Positions 48,473-60,552 are shown, counted from the first letter of the stretch. The stretch: DNA of 64,000 bases from Udeniomyces pyricola (GCA_039545295.1 BCIK01000001.1:434001-498000); one strand, 5' to 3'. Notes: generated from the sequence alone by a model not told the origin. A program made the numbers and translations.

Positions 48473-49944
48473 CTCCAGACAAACTTACCACTCCAGATGG
48501 CTCCTAGCGCCAAGGCGAGACCGATGGGCTCCGAGAGGGGGATACAGCTCGCGATGACATCCTTAGAATTTGGCGAGGGTCGCTTATGAGCAGGATAAAT
48601 GGATAGAAGAGCCGAAATCCCAGCCGTCAAGTGGCGATGAGTGATGAGACTCTGGCGAGGTTCCTAAATGATTTCAGAAGGCGAAAAGAAGAAACATGGA
48701 GATTGTTCAGTGCCAGCCTGTCTCCATATCTGAAGGAAGAGAAGCGGAACAAAGACATGAAATGAACGGACCTGGTCGTCGTCGCCGTGTCGAGACCAGA
48801 TGATGCATTCGACGTCTGTTTCCTTCACAACCGGGGCTTGCTCATTGCTCGACTTCTCTTGATCATCGTCATTGTCTTGATCTTGGACACCATCCCCTAC
48901 GCGCTCGAGATCTCTAAGTCCGACGACCTGAATTCCGCTCTGAGCTGCGGTGCTCGCAAGGGACTTGATGCGCTCGATTTCGTCAGGCGTTCCGACAACG
49001 ACGATCACAGGCTGCAACTTGGAGGATCCTTCTTCGATCAGCTGTTCCAATACCGGCAGAAGGAGAGCCGTGGGAAGGACGATGAGAGAGGGAGTAGAGA
49101 GGAGATCGAGGACGTGGGCGAGTAAAGAGGGCGTCTGGAGTACATGAAGCGGAGCAAACGTTGACGATTGAGAAATGCTGACGTGAAGCAAGAGAGATTC
49201 TATTCATACGGAAAAGTTTGAGACCTGGATCTTCAGCACCTCTGTAACAATGATCGCGATCTCGATTAAGAAATAAGATGGAAAAAAAAAGAAAGTAGAC
49301 GCACCGAAGCTATCTGGGAGAAGGTTGAGAACACCCTTCCCCCCGTGCGAAGCACCAAAGAGCTTATTGAGTCCCTTGCTGATGTTTCGGGATCGAAGCT
49401 GAAGGAGTTCATTGGATATCTAGGCCAAGGGAGCGATAGACGACCAAAAGAACGATATCATCAGTCTGAGCTGTTGGAGGTGCGAGACAGGCGTGAGGCA
49501 GGACGGTGCGGGTACCTCGGTGTCATAGATGAACCTAGATGGACAAGATGTGCTTCCGATCGTGCCTATAGTCTTGAGTGAATTGGAGGGTCGAAGCGAG
49601 AGCTGGTGGCGGTTGTAAAAGAGAGACTATGTGGTAAGGATAAAGAATCTACAGGCCTGCGGATACAAGGCAAAGGAGGTGTGCGAGTACAGTGTGCGGC
49701 TCGTCCGACTCACGGGAGCTCCATGGCCGGTGCCCCAAGCTCTGTAGATGCCACTGGAACCTTTGTTCCTGGTCCTGTCAAGCTCAGATTGCTTACCGAG
49801 AAGGAGTGGGTGAACGAGGGGAGATGGGGTAGAGAAGTATCGGATGTAGATCCAGAGGCAGATGGAGGTTGAGAGGAGGAAGAGGGAGAGGTCCGAGAGC
49901 AAGGGTGGATGAGGAGGAATTGGGAGGTTCTCGGAGGGATCCAT
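47188..49944 (-). CDS. Membrane-anchored AMP-binding (adenylate-forming) family protein, degenerate
   Basis: The start at 49944 gives a short lumenal part and a signal-anchor helix (LSLFLLSTSICLWIYIRYFS), then PLLLGKQSELDRTRNKGSSG and IYRAWGTGHGAPV, a layout of fungal long-chain acyl-CoA ligase-like proteins. Further exons give LQLRSRNISKGLNKLFGASH, FAPLHVLQTPSLLAHVLDLL, SLIVLPTALLLPVLEQLIEE, then IIWSRHGDDDQ joined to EPRQSLITHRHLTAGISALL, then CIPLSEPIGLALALGAIWSG and AGLRTYGPTHAWGTHVEDI, with a C-terminal EILLKGIDEDAVEDRGEDAV and DVWVGGPGVVGG. The usual Gly/Ser/Thr P-loop before the THRH segment is absent. The protein ends (FVVVG, stop at 47188) before the TGD motif and the mobile C-terminal domain, so catalysis is doubtful. 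It may be a pseudoenzyme at ER or lipid droplets. One intron contains a (TG)n tract. Not all exon borders are resolved. Confidence 0.75.
48427..48471. repeat. (TG)n microsatellite inside an intron
   Basis: About 22 TG units on the plus strand, (CA)n on the sense strand of the AMP-binding gene, within the intron after the AIWSG codons. Confidence 0.95.
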
Positions 49945-50377
49945 GGCGAAGGGGAAGAGAACAAGGTCCAGGTCGAAGGCAGGAAGCGATGAAGACGGGC
50001 TGAGACTTGATGTGTAGATGGTGACGGGAATCACCTGCGATCAAGAACGAACTGACCACCACAGGGGCCAAATCAGGGCGAAGCGCGAAAGACCAGGAAG
50101 AGCCAAACAAGCTCATCGAACCTCAAGCTGGGTAACTAACTGTTTTTTTTTTAATCAGTTGTTTCTTCAGCTGATGTTCGAGCACATAGAGTTCATTTAA
50201 CAAGACCACTTGCTGTCTGGCAACATCCCCAAATTGGTCTTGTCCTAAAGACATCGACTCCTGGTTGCACTCTACTCTCTCTCTTTTTGCTTTAACTCCC
50301 GAGATTGACAGTCTCTGATCACCTACAGGCCCTTGCCTCTTACATCACTGCATCGATCATCACGACGTGTTGAAAAA

Positions 50378-51781
50378 CTACGCTTTGGGCGTCATCGTAT
50401 ACAAGAAATAACTGAAGCCAACGCCATCTCCTACGTCTTTTACCACGAGCTCCCACCCGTCCCTTGTCAAGAAGCGCCGACGGAAGTGCGGCTGACCAAA
50501 GGTAAGGTAGATGAATTTGCTATCGCACGGTTTCAGAACACTATGAAAGCCCCGACAAAGCGAGTGGCGAAGAAAGAGAGGGGGGTAGGCATGTGAACGA
50601 AAGAAGTTACGTCAGTCGTGTGCGCAAATATTTAGCCCATATAGTTTTGTTATCATACATGGGATATGCTCAGAGCAAACTATAGCTTTACAAGGCCACC
50701 ATGAAAGGGACAACCCAAGAGAAAGGACACTGGTACTCACCGCAGGGCTTCAGAGACCTCGGCAGTCACGTTAGTGACGACCTCTTCCGAGGGGTTCCAA
50801 ACATCTCCTTTGCCAGTCAACAGTGCGTCCATAGTGCCTGAAGGGGATAAATCATCAGCAACCAAACATATTCACATGCAACCTCGCCTTCAGCCTAAAT
50901 CCGGTTGCCGCACCTTTGTCAAGGCAGATGTCAAATGAGGCATCGGCAAATTCTAGCGAACGGATGTCCATCTCGTGCCAGGTCATCTCTGGTCGAGACT
51001 CAGAGTGCTTGATCTTCATCTGCTCAATCAAAGCGGCTGTTCATGATAGCGACGGCACAGAGAGAAAGAGAGAAGAGGAGGAAAGGGCGTAAGAATGAAC
51101 TATCGCCTAGCTCCGAGCTATGCTCAAGATCCTGGACCTGAACAAGTTTCGCTACGATGAGCGTTACATACGGCTGTACTGATAGGCGTTCGTTCAAGCA
51201 AGCCAAGATGTGCAAGACAAATATCAGCTTCACATGACTCGACATGCTCTACTAGACTGCGGACGTGGCAGAGATCACCATGACAAGTCAGACTCACGTC
51301 GATGTTAACGATGTGCTTCCAGCCTTCGTCGTACATCTAGTCAAAATGGGTTCCAGCAAAGATTTGATCAGCTTGAGTTCTTGTGTGCGAGGCTTAAAGG
51401 TTGAAAGGACGGTGGCTCACAGCTTCGCTCAACAACTAAAACGCGTTCGTTTCAGACCGAAAGGAAGGATAGAGGGATCCATGGCGAGTGAGGAAGGACC
51501 AGAAAGGATCAACATGGATTGCGACGGTGTAGGAGTATGGAGAAGCCTGATGTCATCATCAGACTGACACTGTTACCACATCCGAGCATGAGGATACGGG
51601 CATCCTTGTTGGGGATGAGGTCGCGAAGGAGGGGAAGGCATTGCTCTGGCCGGAGAAACCAATCGAACGCGACCTCGCCGTTTTCGTCCTTGTAGCGCTT
51701 TTCCCAGTATTGTTGGGTGCCGTAGTCGGCATTGGTCGGGGGAAGGACGGAGGTGTCGGTCGAGTACTTGGTGGATGACAT
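50378..51781 (-). CDS. Class I SAM-dependent methyltransferase, eEF1A-KMT4/METTL13-like
   Basis: Seven exons (51569-51781, 51421-51435, 51298-51336, 51172-51178, 50914-51036, 50741-50837, 50378-50540) join in phase to 218 aa. The order is YWEKRYKDENGEVAFDWFLR, the SAM-binding loop ARILMLGCGNS, LLSEAMYDEGWKHIVNIDYS (acidic residue for SAM ribose), ALIEQMKIKH, WHEMDIRSLEFADASFDICL, DKGTMDALLTGKGDVWNPSE, FIYLTFGQPHFRRRFLTRDG and GFSYFLYTMTPKA at the C terminus. This is the METTL13 N-domain / EEF1AKMT4 family, whose members methylate lysines of elongation factor eEF1A. The particular target here is inferred. Exons 2 and 4 are 15 nt and 7 nt and are needed for the conserved NS-LLSEA-MYDEGW and NID-YSP-ALIEQM joins. 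It is divergent from the ARP9-like gene, 262 bp away. Confidence 0.92.
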
Positions 51782-52043
51782 GGTAGGGCGGACGGCTGGC
51801 TTTGGAAGGGGGTTGATTGCGGGATAGCACTATATCCAACTATATCGATATGGCTGGGTCATGAAAACTCGAATGCCTGCCTTCCTCGCGCATTCTTCCT
51901 TGCGCGTTCATCGTCACGTCCCCCCAGCTGCTGTGTGAGAGCGAAGCCGGCGCGTCCAACCTGGTCCACCAAGCAGCACCTTCCAGCACCCCTTCATCAT
52001 CTGACTAGCCTCTTCATCCTGACACCCACGTCTCCTGCCCATC
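51782..52043. promoter_or_regulatory. Bidirectional promoter between the methyltransferase and ARP9-like genes
   Basis: 262 bases between divergent start codons. It contains a pair of ACTATATC repeats around 51830-51845, a possible TATA-like element. No other motif is assigned. Confidence 0.5.
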
Positions 52044-54356
52044 ATGGACTTCAGATCCGCCAAGGTTGCCATCCTCGACTCTTCCGAGGACGTTCTCAGA
52101 GGGGTCTATGGACTCAGTGAACTTCTCACCCCACCAAGCTTCGTTCGTCCTAGATCCCTTCCCCTTCAGACATGCCCTCACCCTTTCTCATCTGCTGACT
52201 GACTCCCTTGATTGACGTCGCGTCGCTTCAATCCGTTCTTCTGTACGATCCACCTTGATATCCATCTATCACTTTCTCCAGGAAATTCCGGCCCGCGTCG
52301 GCAAGCGATGCGAGCAGCCAATCTCATCAACTTCGATGGATCTCGACCCATCGTCCTCGACACCCACGCTCAAGAAACTACGCCTCTCACGCTACATTGT
52401 CGGTCAGGAACTCGACGACGCCGAAAAAGCAGGCGAGCAACTCGACATCATTTGGCCTTTTAAGGGTGCGAATGGATGGACTGACTGGCGTGCCATTGAA
52501 GCTATCTGGTAAGCCTTGGAATCGCCTGTCGCGTCCGAAGGATCGCAAGGCGTTTAACGATGGAGCCTTCATTGCCTACAAGGGCCACTGTGTTCTGGAC
52601 CTGAATAGTGAATAGGCATTTCCGTTCAGTATCCTCAGCTGACCTTATCGTACGTGTTATCAGGAAACACGCTCTCGAGGCCATGGGCCCCTACCGACGC
52701 AAGGTCAACGACGCGCCGCTTCTCTTTACCCATCCACCAACGCTCTCGCCGGATCAAACCCAACTCCTTACGCAGATGGCCTTTGAACGTCTCAACCTGC
52801 CAGCCATTGCTCTCATCTCACGTCCACTTGCCTCACTCTACGCCGTCGGTTCCACGACGGGCATCTGCATCGACATTGGCGAATCATCCACCATGATCAC
52901 CCCCGTCGTCGACACGGTCGTCTCGACCCACCCCGTCGTGTCGGTCCCGCTCGGCGTGCAACATTGCGTGCGGTACATGGCCAAACTGCTCGAGAAGGAT
53001 CAGAAGATCATCGCTGCGCTATCTGCCCCTCCAGTCCAGTCGTTGCCCGCTGAGCCAACGCCGGCGATACCATCAGCTCCTTCGGATTCTGCTGCGGCTG
53101 GCGCGTCGCCAATTGACCCGTCCTCAGCCCCCACAGACGCCCCTCCGACGACCCCATCGAGTCTCAATGCGGCTGAGACTACGGTCGCTTCTTCTTCTTC
53201 TTCTGCTCCTCCAGCTACGGCTGCGGCCCCACTACCTCCTCGCATCCCTGTGATATATCCCCAGACGCCCATCAACGAAACCCTTATCCGCTTCTCTCGA
53301 CAGCTCTTCAATCTTGGCCTGATCAGACCACTACTTCTCAACGGTCAACGCTTGACAGTAGAACAGGAGGAAGAAGGCGTGACGGATATCGCGGCTGCTC
53401 TGGTTGCGGCTTCGCGTGTCGCGTCAACCAAGTCGCACAAGTCGGCTGCAAAACAAGCCGAGGATGCCAAGCGTAAAGCCAAGGCAGATATCACGGCAGC
53501 GGGGATGGACGTCATGCTGGTCGAGTTTGAAGGTCGAGAGATCAGTGTTGGAGCGGTCCGTCACAAGTTCTGCGAGCCCCTGTTCGATCCGAGGTTGATG
53601 AAGGGGCTTGACATGGATGGCGAGGCGATCGACGCGGATCTGAGCGGAACGTTGGCTCTGCAGGAGGCCGTCGAGCTTTCCATCGGGTCACTCTTGAACG
53701 CTCAGGAGAGACTTGGGGTGTGGGATGGAGTTGTGGTTGTCGGAGAGGCCGCTAAGATCAAGAGTACGTCCAAAAAATTCTGATTGGTATGCAGTCTTAG
53801 CATACCCTAGAGTGACCACTAATCTCTCTTGCTCGTGATGATTGCCCGAATGTAGCTTTACCCTCATCGATCCTCTCTCATCTCATGCCGTACATCCTGA
53901 CCGACCCAGAATCGACCAACGACTCGCAACCCAAGAACACGCGGTACCTTAAGATTCCAAAGTACTTCCCCGAGTACGTCGAGGAGGGTGGCTGGACGAT
54001 CCCTTTCCTCGGGGCGAGCATAGCTGGAAGAGTACGTCTCTTGTTTTTTTTTTTTTTTGGGGGGGGGGTCATGAGTATAACTGAGATGGATCGACACGAG
54101 AAAAGCCTTGACTAATATCGTTCTATGACTATGTGCAGACGATCTATCACGACGCCTCAGGTCGATTCTTTACTACTAAGTTTGATTATAATTCACAGGT
54201 GAGTCCTTTTCTTATTCTCGGTGTTGATACATGTGTCCTTGTATACGATGCCGGAGATATGTGAAAGCTGAGACTGATATATGATATTTAAATCTTCCTT
54301 TCTCCTTGCCTTAATCACCGAACCAGGGTCCGGCGGGAGTCAAGTCGATAGAATAG
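52044..54356 (+). CDS. ARP9: Actin-related protein, Arp9-like (SWI/SNF or RSC subunit)
   Basis: Exons 52044-52142, 52282-52508, 52664-53763, 53856-54031, 54139-54198 and 54327-54356 join in phase to 563 aa. Actin-fold segments include PLLFTHPPTLSP, MAFERLNLPAIALISRPLAS, the phosphate-binding-like loop GICIDIGESSTMITPVVDTV, VPLGVQHCVRYMAKLL and a C-terminal RYLKIPKYFPEY ... WTIPFLGASIAGRTIYHDAS ... TKFDYNSQGPAG. Divergent nucleotide-pocket residues and the C-terminal FLGASIAG/KFDYNSQGP pattern fit nuclear Arp9 better than actin or Arp2/3. Such Arps sit on the HSA helix of chromatin-remodelling ATPases. A roughly 70-aa Ala/Pro/Ser insertion (53030-53240) interrupts the fold. One intron contains a T-run followed by a G-run (about 54044-54068). 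Assignment to Arp9 rather than Arp7 is the less certain part. Confidence 0.8.
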
Positions 54357-55130
54357 CCGTGCGGGACGATACGATACCTTTGAATCCTACTACATCGTTT
54401 ATGCTTTGCGTGAAAAGCATGCCGCTTGTGCTGTCATTGAGGGGGATAAGAACAAACCAAATGATGGCCCTGATTACTAGTGCACTGGCTCTCATGAGGG
54501 TACAGATGGTTGTCGGCTTCAATGATCAGTAAACACCACTTTGCGAGACTCGGAGGGAATCGGAAATGAGGCTATAAGAAGAGCAGTGACAGAACATTGC
54601 AGCTCGCATTATATTGTCACGATGTCGAAGTCACGCCGGAGAGATCATTGTATAAACATGAAATCTTTGTCGTTATATGGTTGTTCCTCAGTAAAGCCTA
54701 AATCATAGATCCCGGACGGCGACGACCAATGTACCAGTGTACCAACCATTAATCGCCCAACTCCCCCTTCCATCGACCATTCCCCCCCTCCCTGTACCCC
54801 TTCCCAACTGCCTCGCGTCGGCTGTCTCTATACGCCAACATCTAGACGCTGATAGGCCCCCTCGAATTTTTCGGCCTACTTTCGACCCCTCTTGCTGACC
54901 GAATCATTCATCCCACACTCGCTTCTCAACACTTATCAGCCTTAGCGCATCTAGTCGCCTTTCGCCCTTCCAATACAACCCCCCCCCCCCCCCCCCCCCC
55001 CCCCNNNNNNNNNNNNNNNNNNNNCCGCAGCAGGAGCCGCTCGCTCCCCCCCCCCCTTCGCTCCGCTCTCATTGCCCCCTTGCCATTCCTCCGACTTGAT
55101 CCTTGCCGCCTACGCTCTTCTCCAAATTTC
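54357..55130. other. Region upstream of the RhoGEF gene, with C-run and small assembly gap
   Basis: No gene is recognised. A run of about 26 C's (54979-55004) runs into a 20-N gap (55005-55024), followed by more C-rich sequence. The region probably holds the ARP9 3' flank and the RhoGEF leader. Confidence 0.55.
55005..55024. other. Assembly gap (20 N's)
   Basis: A placeholder gap directly after a long C-run, likely a sequencing failure at the homopolymer. Confidence 0.98.
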
Positions 55131-58100
55131 ATGCGAGCGTTCTTTGCTGGTCTGTCGCGCTCCTCAGCCAAAGGCCATGATCGTGAGCCTAAGCAACACC
55201 AACCGTCATTCAGGGAGAGCGACAAGCACCATCTAGCTCCGATTGTACCTCCCCTTCCCCGCCATGAACTTCCCATCCATCAGCCAGTCCCACTTGATAT
55301 TGATCTCTCCGCACGGGAAGCCTCTCCAAATGATAGACCACCGGACCCACAACCAAGATCGCACTCCTCTCTGCTACCTTCGCTCGGCCCCCCGTCTCCC
55401 CCCAAGCGTACAGTACAATCACATCGAACGGTCAATATCGGTACAAGGCCCCCTACATCGTCACCACACCTTCCACCCTTGGTTCATACATCAGTAGAAT
55501 CATCTAATCATGACACCCGTAACGATCAACTCCCATTTGTACCCCTTGGATCTCCCTTGACAGAGGCTGGCGCGAAGCACGTTGCGTTTGTCTCACCGCC
55601 AACGACGTCAGCGAACGTCGACGTCCTCTCCGAATCCCAGCCCTCGCTTCTTTCATCTTCCGCCGTCTCTCCCAATGACCAGCCCTCTCACAGTGTAACA
55701 TCCTCCAAATCGAACTCTTCTCATGGGAAACACAAGGCTCTTCCTCTTCTGACTCCACCAGCTTCGACTCTAGCCTCTGTTGTGACAGAAGTTGCACCCT
55801 CATCTTCAGTCCATAAGAAACCCCATGTGTTGTCTCCCAAGAGATCCGCCATCGCCCTTTCTTCTTCGGCCAAGCAACCTGCTATATCTTCTGTAAAACC
55901 TAAACGTCGTGCTTCGGTCGAACCTCCCACATTACCGAAAACCAGCGTTGGTAGCTCGCGTCCCGTCGCCGCCAGTTCAAGATCGGCTTCTTCACCGTCA
56001 AATGCGGTCTACACATCTTCAGCGATAGCCCCAAAAACTTCCCTATCTAACATGACTAAGAAGGGGTCATCAACATCTCATCTTCCTTCCTCCAGTCGGA
56101 CGGCATCGTCAAAACCGCCGTCCTCTGGCCGTTCCGCCTCGGCTGCAGGACGAGCATCGACTGCCCCGTCCTCGAGCAGGCAGTCAACTAAACTTCCCTC
56201 CTCTGGATCAAGTATTTCATCAATCCATGAGCCATCGAGATCGGGTAGCGCCCTTTCGCAGCGGACGTTAGGGGATCGGCAAGGCTTAGGAGACAGCACG
56301 TCCAATAACAGCTATGTCGGACCTGCTGGGAGCTGGAGCGAGTGGGCCGATCAGGATCTGCTGATGAATCTTGGCCCGAGAGAGAGGACGAGGCAAGAAG
56401 TCTTGTGGGAGATTGTGTCGAGTGAAGAAAGGTGTGTGCTTGTGCTCGACCAGCAGGGCGCTCATCTACGGGTATGGACGAGGGATTAACCAGCTTCTTC
56501 ACATGCCCTTTCCTATGCCTTTTTCAGATACGTCGAGGACCTCCGCCAACTTGTCACTACCTTGATCGGCTCCCTACTTCCACCGCATCCATCGCATGAG
56601 TCGCCTATCCTTCAGCTTCCCTCATGGAGCTCTCCCAACTCGCTCACTCACAACCCATCCTCTCCAACCTGGTCCCAAAGTGCCTCCTCTTCTCCTCCCC
56701 TGCGACCTCACACCCTACGGGCCAACTCGAATGACATGTCCCGCCGACCATCCTTTGCTGTCAACAATACTATTGATATTGAAAGTCTTCCGATTGCTGC
56801 AAAGTTCCTCAGTACTGGACCAGAAGGAGAAAGTCCTTCCACGATCACCTCCGAATTCTCTTCGGCCAACGGTGCCAACGTAGGGTTAGGCGTTGGGGTT
56901 GGAATTCCTTCTCGTGATGTCGATCGAACTCAACTGCCATCTCCTGACTCACGGCTTCCATCGCGCAGCGGAAACGGTGCCTCAAACGGTGGCAGCAGCT
57001 ACAGCAGCGGCGTTGAACCTCGTCGGCCCAGCACGACGACATCGCGGGCCGGGGAAGGCAAGAGAGAAGCCGTGGACTTGGGATTACCTGAAGACTTGCG
57101 TAAAGTGCTGGAGGTGCTAAGAGATGGAGTATATGAGGGACATTTGGCATTGAGTCGGGCGTTGAAGGCAAGGTATGAGGAGCAGTATCCGCTGGTCAGG
57201 AGCCTGGCGGACGTCTTCAACCAGCACGTAAGAGCCATTTTTTTGTCGACTTTTGCAGCCTTTGGTCGTCGATTGACCCTCTGATTTTTCTTGGTTTTTT
57301 CTTTTTCTTTCTTGTTTCATCCCAAGTCATACGTTCTGCGGGAATACACAGTGTGGGTCTCTTGAAATGATATCAAATTGTTGACTTCCTGAAGATTCTG
57401 ATCGTGCTTTTTGTCCCCTTTCGATTCTTCTTGGCAGGTATGTTCTTCATCTGTCCAATGCGCTGGGTATTGTCGACTCAGCATTGAGCTCGGGTACCTC
57501 CAAGAAGGTCCAAAAGGCTGAGGCAGGAACCGAAGTCGAGCGGCTGCGAAAAGTCTTTCAGGTAAGGTGATTTCTCAAATTCCTGTTGAAATGTTCCCGG
57601 CACGACCTGACATTGATTGAGCTTCTGGTTTCCATCATGCATACGCCGACTTTTGTTGACTGTATGTGTAGGACCTGGACGAATTGGCTTCCGATCGGGG
57701 TGAGAGTGGGTTGGCTATATCGCTCTCCAAACCATTTCAAAGGTGAGTGTTGTTGCACGTCTTGAAGAATGTTGTGATGTATTCAACATCAGCGTAGTTG
57801 TTTCTCATCGCTTGCCTCGTGGAATGCCTTTGTCCCTGTGCCCTCCTGCTCACCAGGCTGCTCAAGTACCCGCTGCTGTTGCAAAATCTCCTCTATGTGA
57901 GTCGTTCTACCTGTACAAGTTACCTTTTCGTTGGATTTCGCTAACCACAAAGGTCTGAATTTGCTCGCTGCCGTTAGAACACTGATCCGTCGACGAAGGA
58001 GTACGAGGCGACGCTCGCCATGGTCGAAGACGTTGAGCGGATCATCCGGTCGATCGAAGACGAGTGCGTCTTTCCCAAACCCATTCCATCGTTGGAATGG

Positions 58101-58880
58101 CCCCCCAAAAAAGCCAGGGCTGAGTTGTAACCCCAAATGTGTTGAATCTGTTCAGGAAAACCGCTGTGGAAGAACGCGTCAAGACCCGAGATGTCTTTGC
58201 CCGGATCGACGGTCTCGAACGGGAAAAGGTGCGATCATCTTTCGTATTCATCCGTTTCTGTTCTTTGAGAGGTCTGACAGAACTTGCGTTTCGTTGATAT
58301 TAGATGCTTGTCGCGCCTAAGGCATCTCGGTTGCTCGTGGACGAAACGCCTTGTGGAGTTGATGGGACCAAGATATCAGCGACCGCTGCCGCCGCTCGCC
58401 GAACGATTGTACCCATGAAGGAAAAGAAAACACTGCGACGACTGAGCGATATCCTCAAGCCGACTGTTGGAGGCGAAAAGGATTTATGGATAGTGTTCGT
58501 TCGCGCTGGAACTCGCAGGCTTCTTTGCAATCCAGGTCGGAGCGTGGAGGATTGGGGTGGCTGCGATGCTCACATTGCCCGTCTATGGTTTCTCTCTCCT
58601 CTGGGAAGCACCCTTCAGGAAATTCACGGACGTATCTCTGCTCTGTCAGAGAACCGGCACTACGGTTCTCCCCATTGCGAGCACTGCGTCTAGCCGGACA
58701 GCAACTCTTCCGGAGCTTAATGGCCGTGTCAAGCCAGCTACAGTTGGGCGGAAGAGTGCTCAGGCGAGACCAAGAAACCTATATCGCGTCAGTATCGCAT
58801 TTGCGTACTCCCGTTTGCCCCCAGGTCGTATAGCGATCATGTTTGGACATATATCATCTACTGATGCCATGCTCGTTCCT

Positions 58881-58917
<37 letters not shown>

Positions 58918-60010
58918 CAGTTCTTCAAGATTGACGAATGGGCGCTGACCTCTATCTCAATGCCTCGCCATGGGATGACCTCAATGGACGAGTCCGTCTG
59001 CCTTTCTGTTCTGGTTTCTCTCGTTCATTCAGTTCCTTTCTGCGTCCATACGTTTGTAGACTGACTTTCTAACCCTTGGTTGCGTTCGATTTAGCATCTC
59101 TAGAACTCGTTCTACTGCGACTCAATCGAACCATCCTCCGGTTGGCCCCCATCATCTTGACGAACGAGACGAGGATGGTCATCATAGTGATGGAAACGAG
59201 TCTGACGGTTCGTTGGGAGGAAAGTCGACCATGTCCTTTTCCTACAGGTTTGTCGCTCTTTTTTTTCTGAACCTTCCTTTCATTTACATGCTCTCTTCTG
59301 CTTGTCCTCATATGATTGACTGTCTACATCACGCCGCTGCTAACGTCTTGATCTGGTATCTAGCGGGGACAAGGTGGAGCCAACCTCCCCGCCCTTGTCC
59401 TCCTCAATTAGGGCAGGCTCGAGCCCTCTTCCTTTATTCCCAGAAGGCATCAATCCCCCAGCTTCCCGTCGTCCGTCATCGTCTCTTTCACATACAAAAT
59501 CTCCCATAACGGATCCAGTTCAGAGAGTGGCCAAAACCCGATCGGGCAGCACAACCACCAAATCAGGTGAACACCTCCCCCACAACAACCTCCCTCTTCT
59601 CATTCGGCGAGAGTCAGCCCAAGAGAAGTTTGGAACGAGGATGAGAAGCCCCGAGCCGACGCTGGGCGAGATCCGGGCGAGTAGCCGGGCGACGAACAAA
59701 AAGATTAACGCAGCTACAGCTGCAGCATCATCTGCTTCAAAGCCGTATGTCCCTTTCTACGGTGATCGACATCCACTTAAGCCTTCCTTGTCTGAAGTGT
59801 TGACCCCCAAAAAAAAGGAACGAATAGTTACTGACCGCCTTCTGATGTACTTCTTTTGATGGGCTTTCTTGCTACGCCTCTATGTTACCACATCCCTCGT
59901 GCCATAGTGCTTGGAACGCCACCGTTTCCAACGGCAATGGAAACGGGCAGCCCAAAAAACCAACCACTGCGTCCCACCCTGTGGTAGCCGCTTCAAATGG
60001 GTGGAAGTAG
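55131..60010 (+). CDS. Dbl-homology (DH) Rho guanine nucleotide exchange factor with PH-like domain
   Basis: The first ATG in frame (55131, MRAFFAGLSRSSAKGHD) opens a roughly 430-aa Ser/Pro-rich disordered region. A DH domain follows: RTRQEVLWEIVSSEERYVED, QYPLVRSLADVFNQHSYVLR, REYTVYVLHLSNALG, GLAISLSKPFQRLLKYPLLL and DVERIIRSIEDEKTAVEERV. The SKPFQRLLKYPLLL helix is the DH signature. It is interrupted by a Ser/Pro insert (56.6-57.05 kb). Next comes a PH-like part (KKTLRRLSDILK, KDLWIVKFTDVSLLCQRTGT, ARPRNLYRFFKIDEWALTS) and another disordered tail ending VAASNGWK at 60010. DH proteins load GTP onto Rho/Cdc42-type GTPases for polarity and wall integrity. At least ten exons exist. One exon is 26 nt (57327-57352). 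The intron at 58788-58920 ends in 36 T's plus CAG. Confidence 0.88.
58882..58917 (+). repeat. Poly(T) tract of 36 bases abutting a splice acceptor
   Basis: 36 uninterrupted T's directly followed by CAG (58918-58920), the acceptor of the RhoGEF intron that begins at 58788. Confidence 0.9.
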
Positions 60011-60552
60011 TCTAGACGAAAATCGTGACCTTTTGATCCATGGCCGTGGGTCTTGTTCCTTTCTCCTCAGTCTGCTTCACAGATCGTCATTTTTGGGGGA
60101 GCTTTTTGTTTTGTTTTGTTTCGCTGTCCTGTTCAGTACATCTTCCACGCTCTCTATTGCATCGATAAACCTCTGTATCTCATTATCCACCCCCTCCCCT
60201 CCCCTCCCCTTCCCGCTCTCGTTTTCCTTGTTCATCTTCTTCTCTGTTTGCCTCAGCGCACTCTTCAGCATTCAGCCTTCTCGTTTTTTTTTCCCGCCGT
60301 TTCCCTCGCCCGCTTGCCGCTTGCCCATTCCGTCTAATCTCGTGTCTTCCCCTCCGCGTGTTTCCCCAATCCTTCCTATTCCCTTTGCCTGAGTTTTACA
60401 TACATGTTCTGGAGCGATTCCGATCTTATCGCAATCCATTTCAACACAAATTATCTCTCATAGGAGAAAAAAAAAAAAAGAAGGAACACAAGCTACCGGG
60501 TGTCTAGTGAACAATCAGACGGGCTTTTTTTATATATAGTTTGTTTATTAGT
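60011..60552. other. Region between convergent RhoGEF and ERG8 genes
   Basis: About 540 bases without a gene, pyrimidine-rich on the plus strand in its first 380 bases, with an A-run near 60466-60479 and TATATATA near 60530. It should contain both 3' UTRs. Confidence 0.55.

Noticed and set aside
50333..50596. Small plus-strand frame of 87 codons
   Set aside because: It is antisense to the last exon of the methyltransferase, whose minus-strand reading gives conserved residues to the stop.
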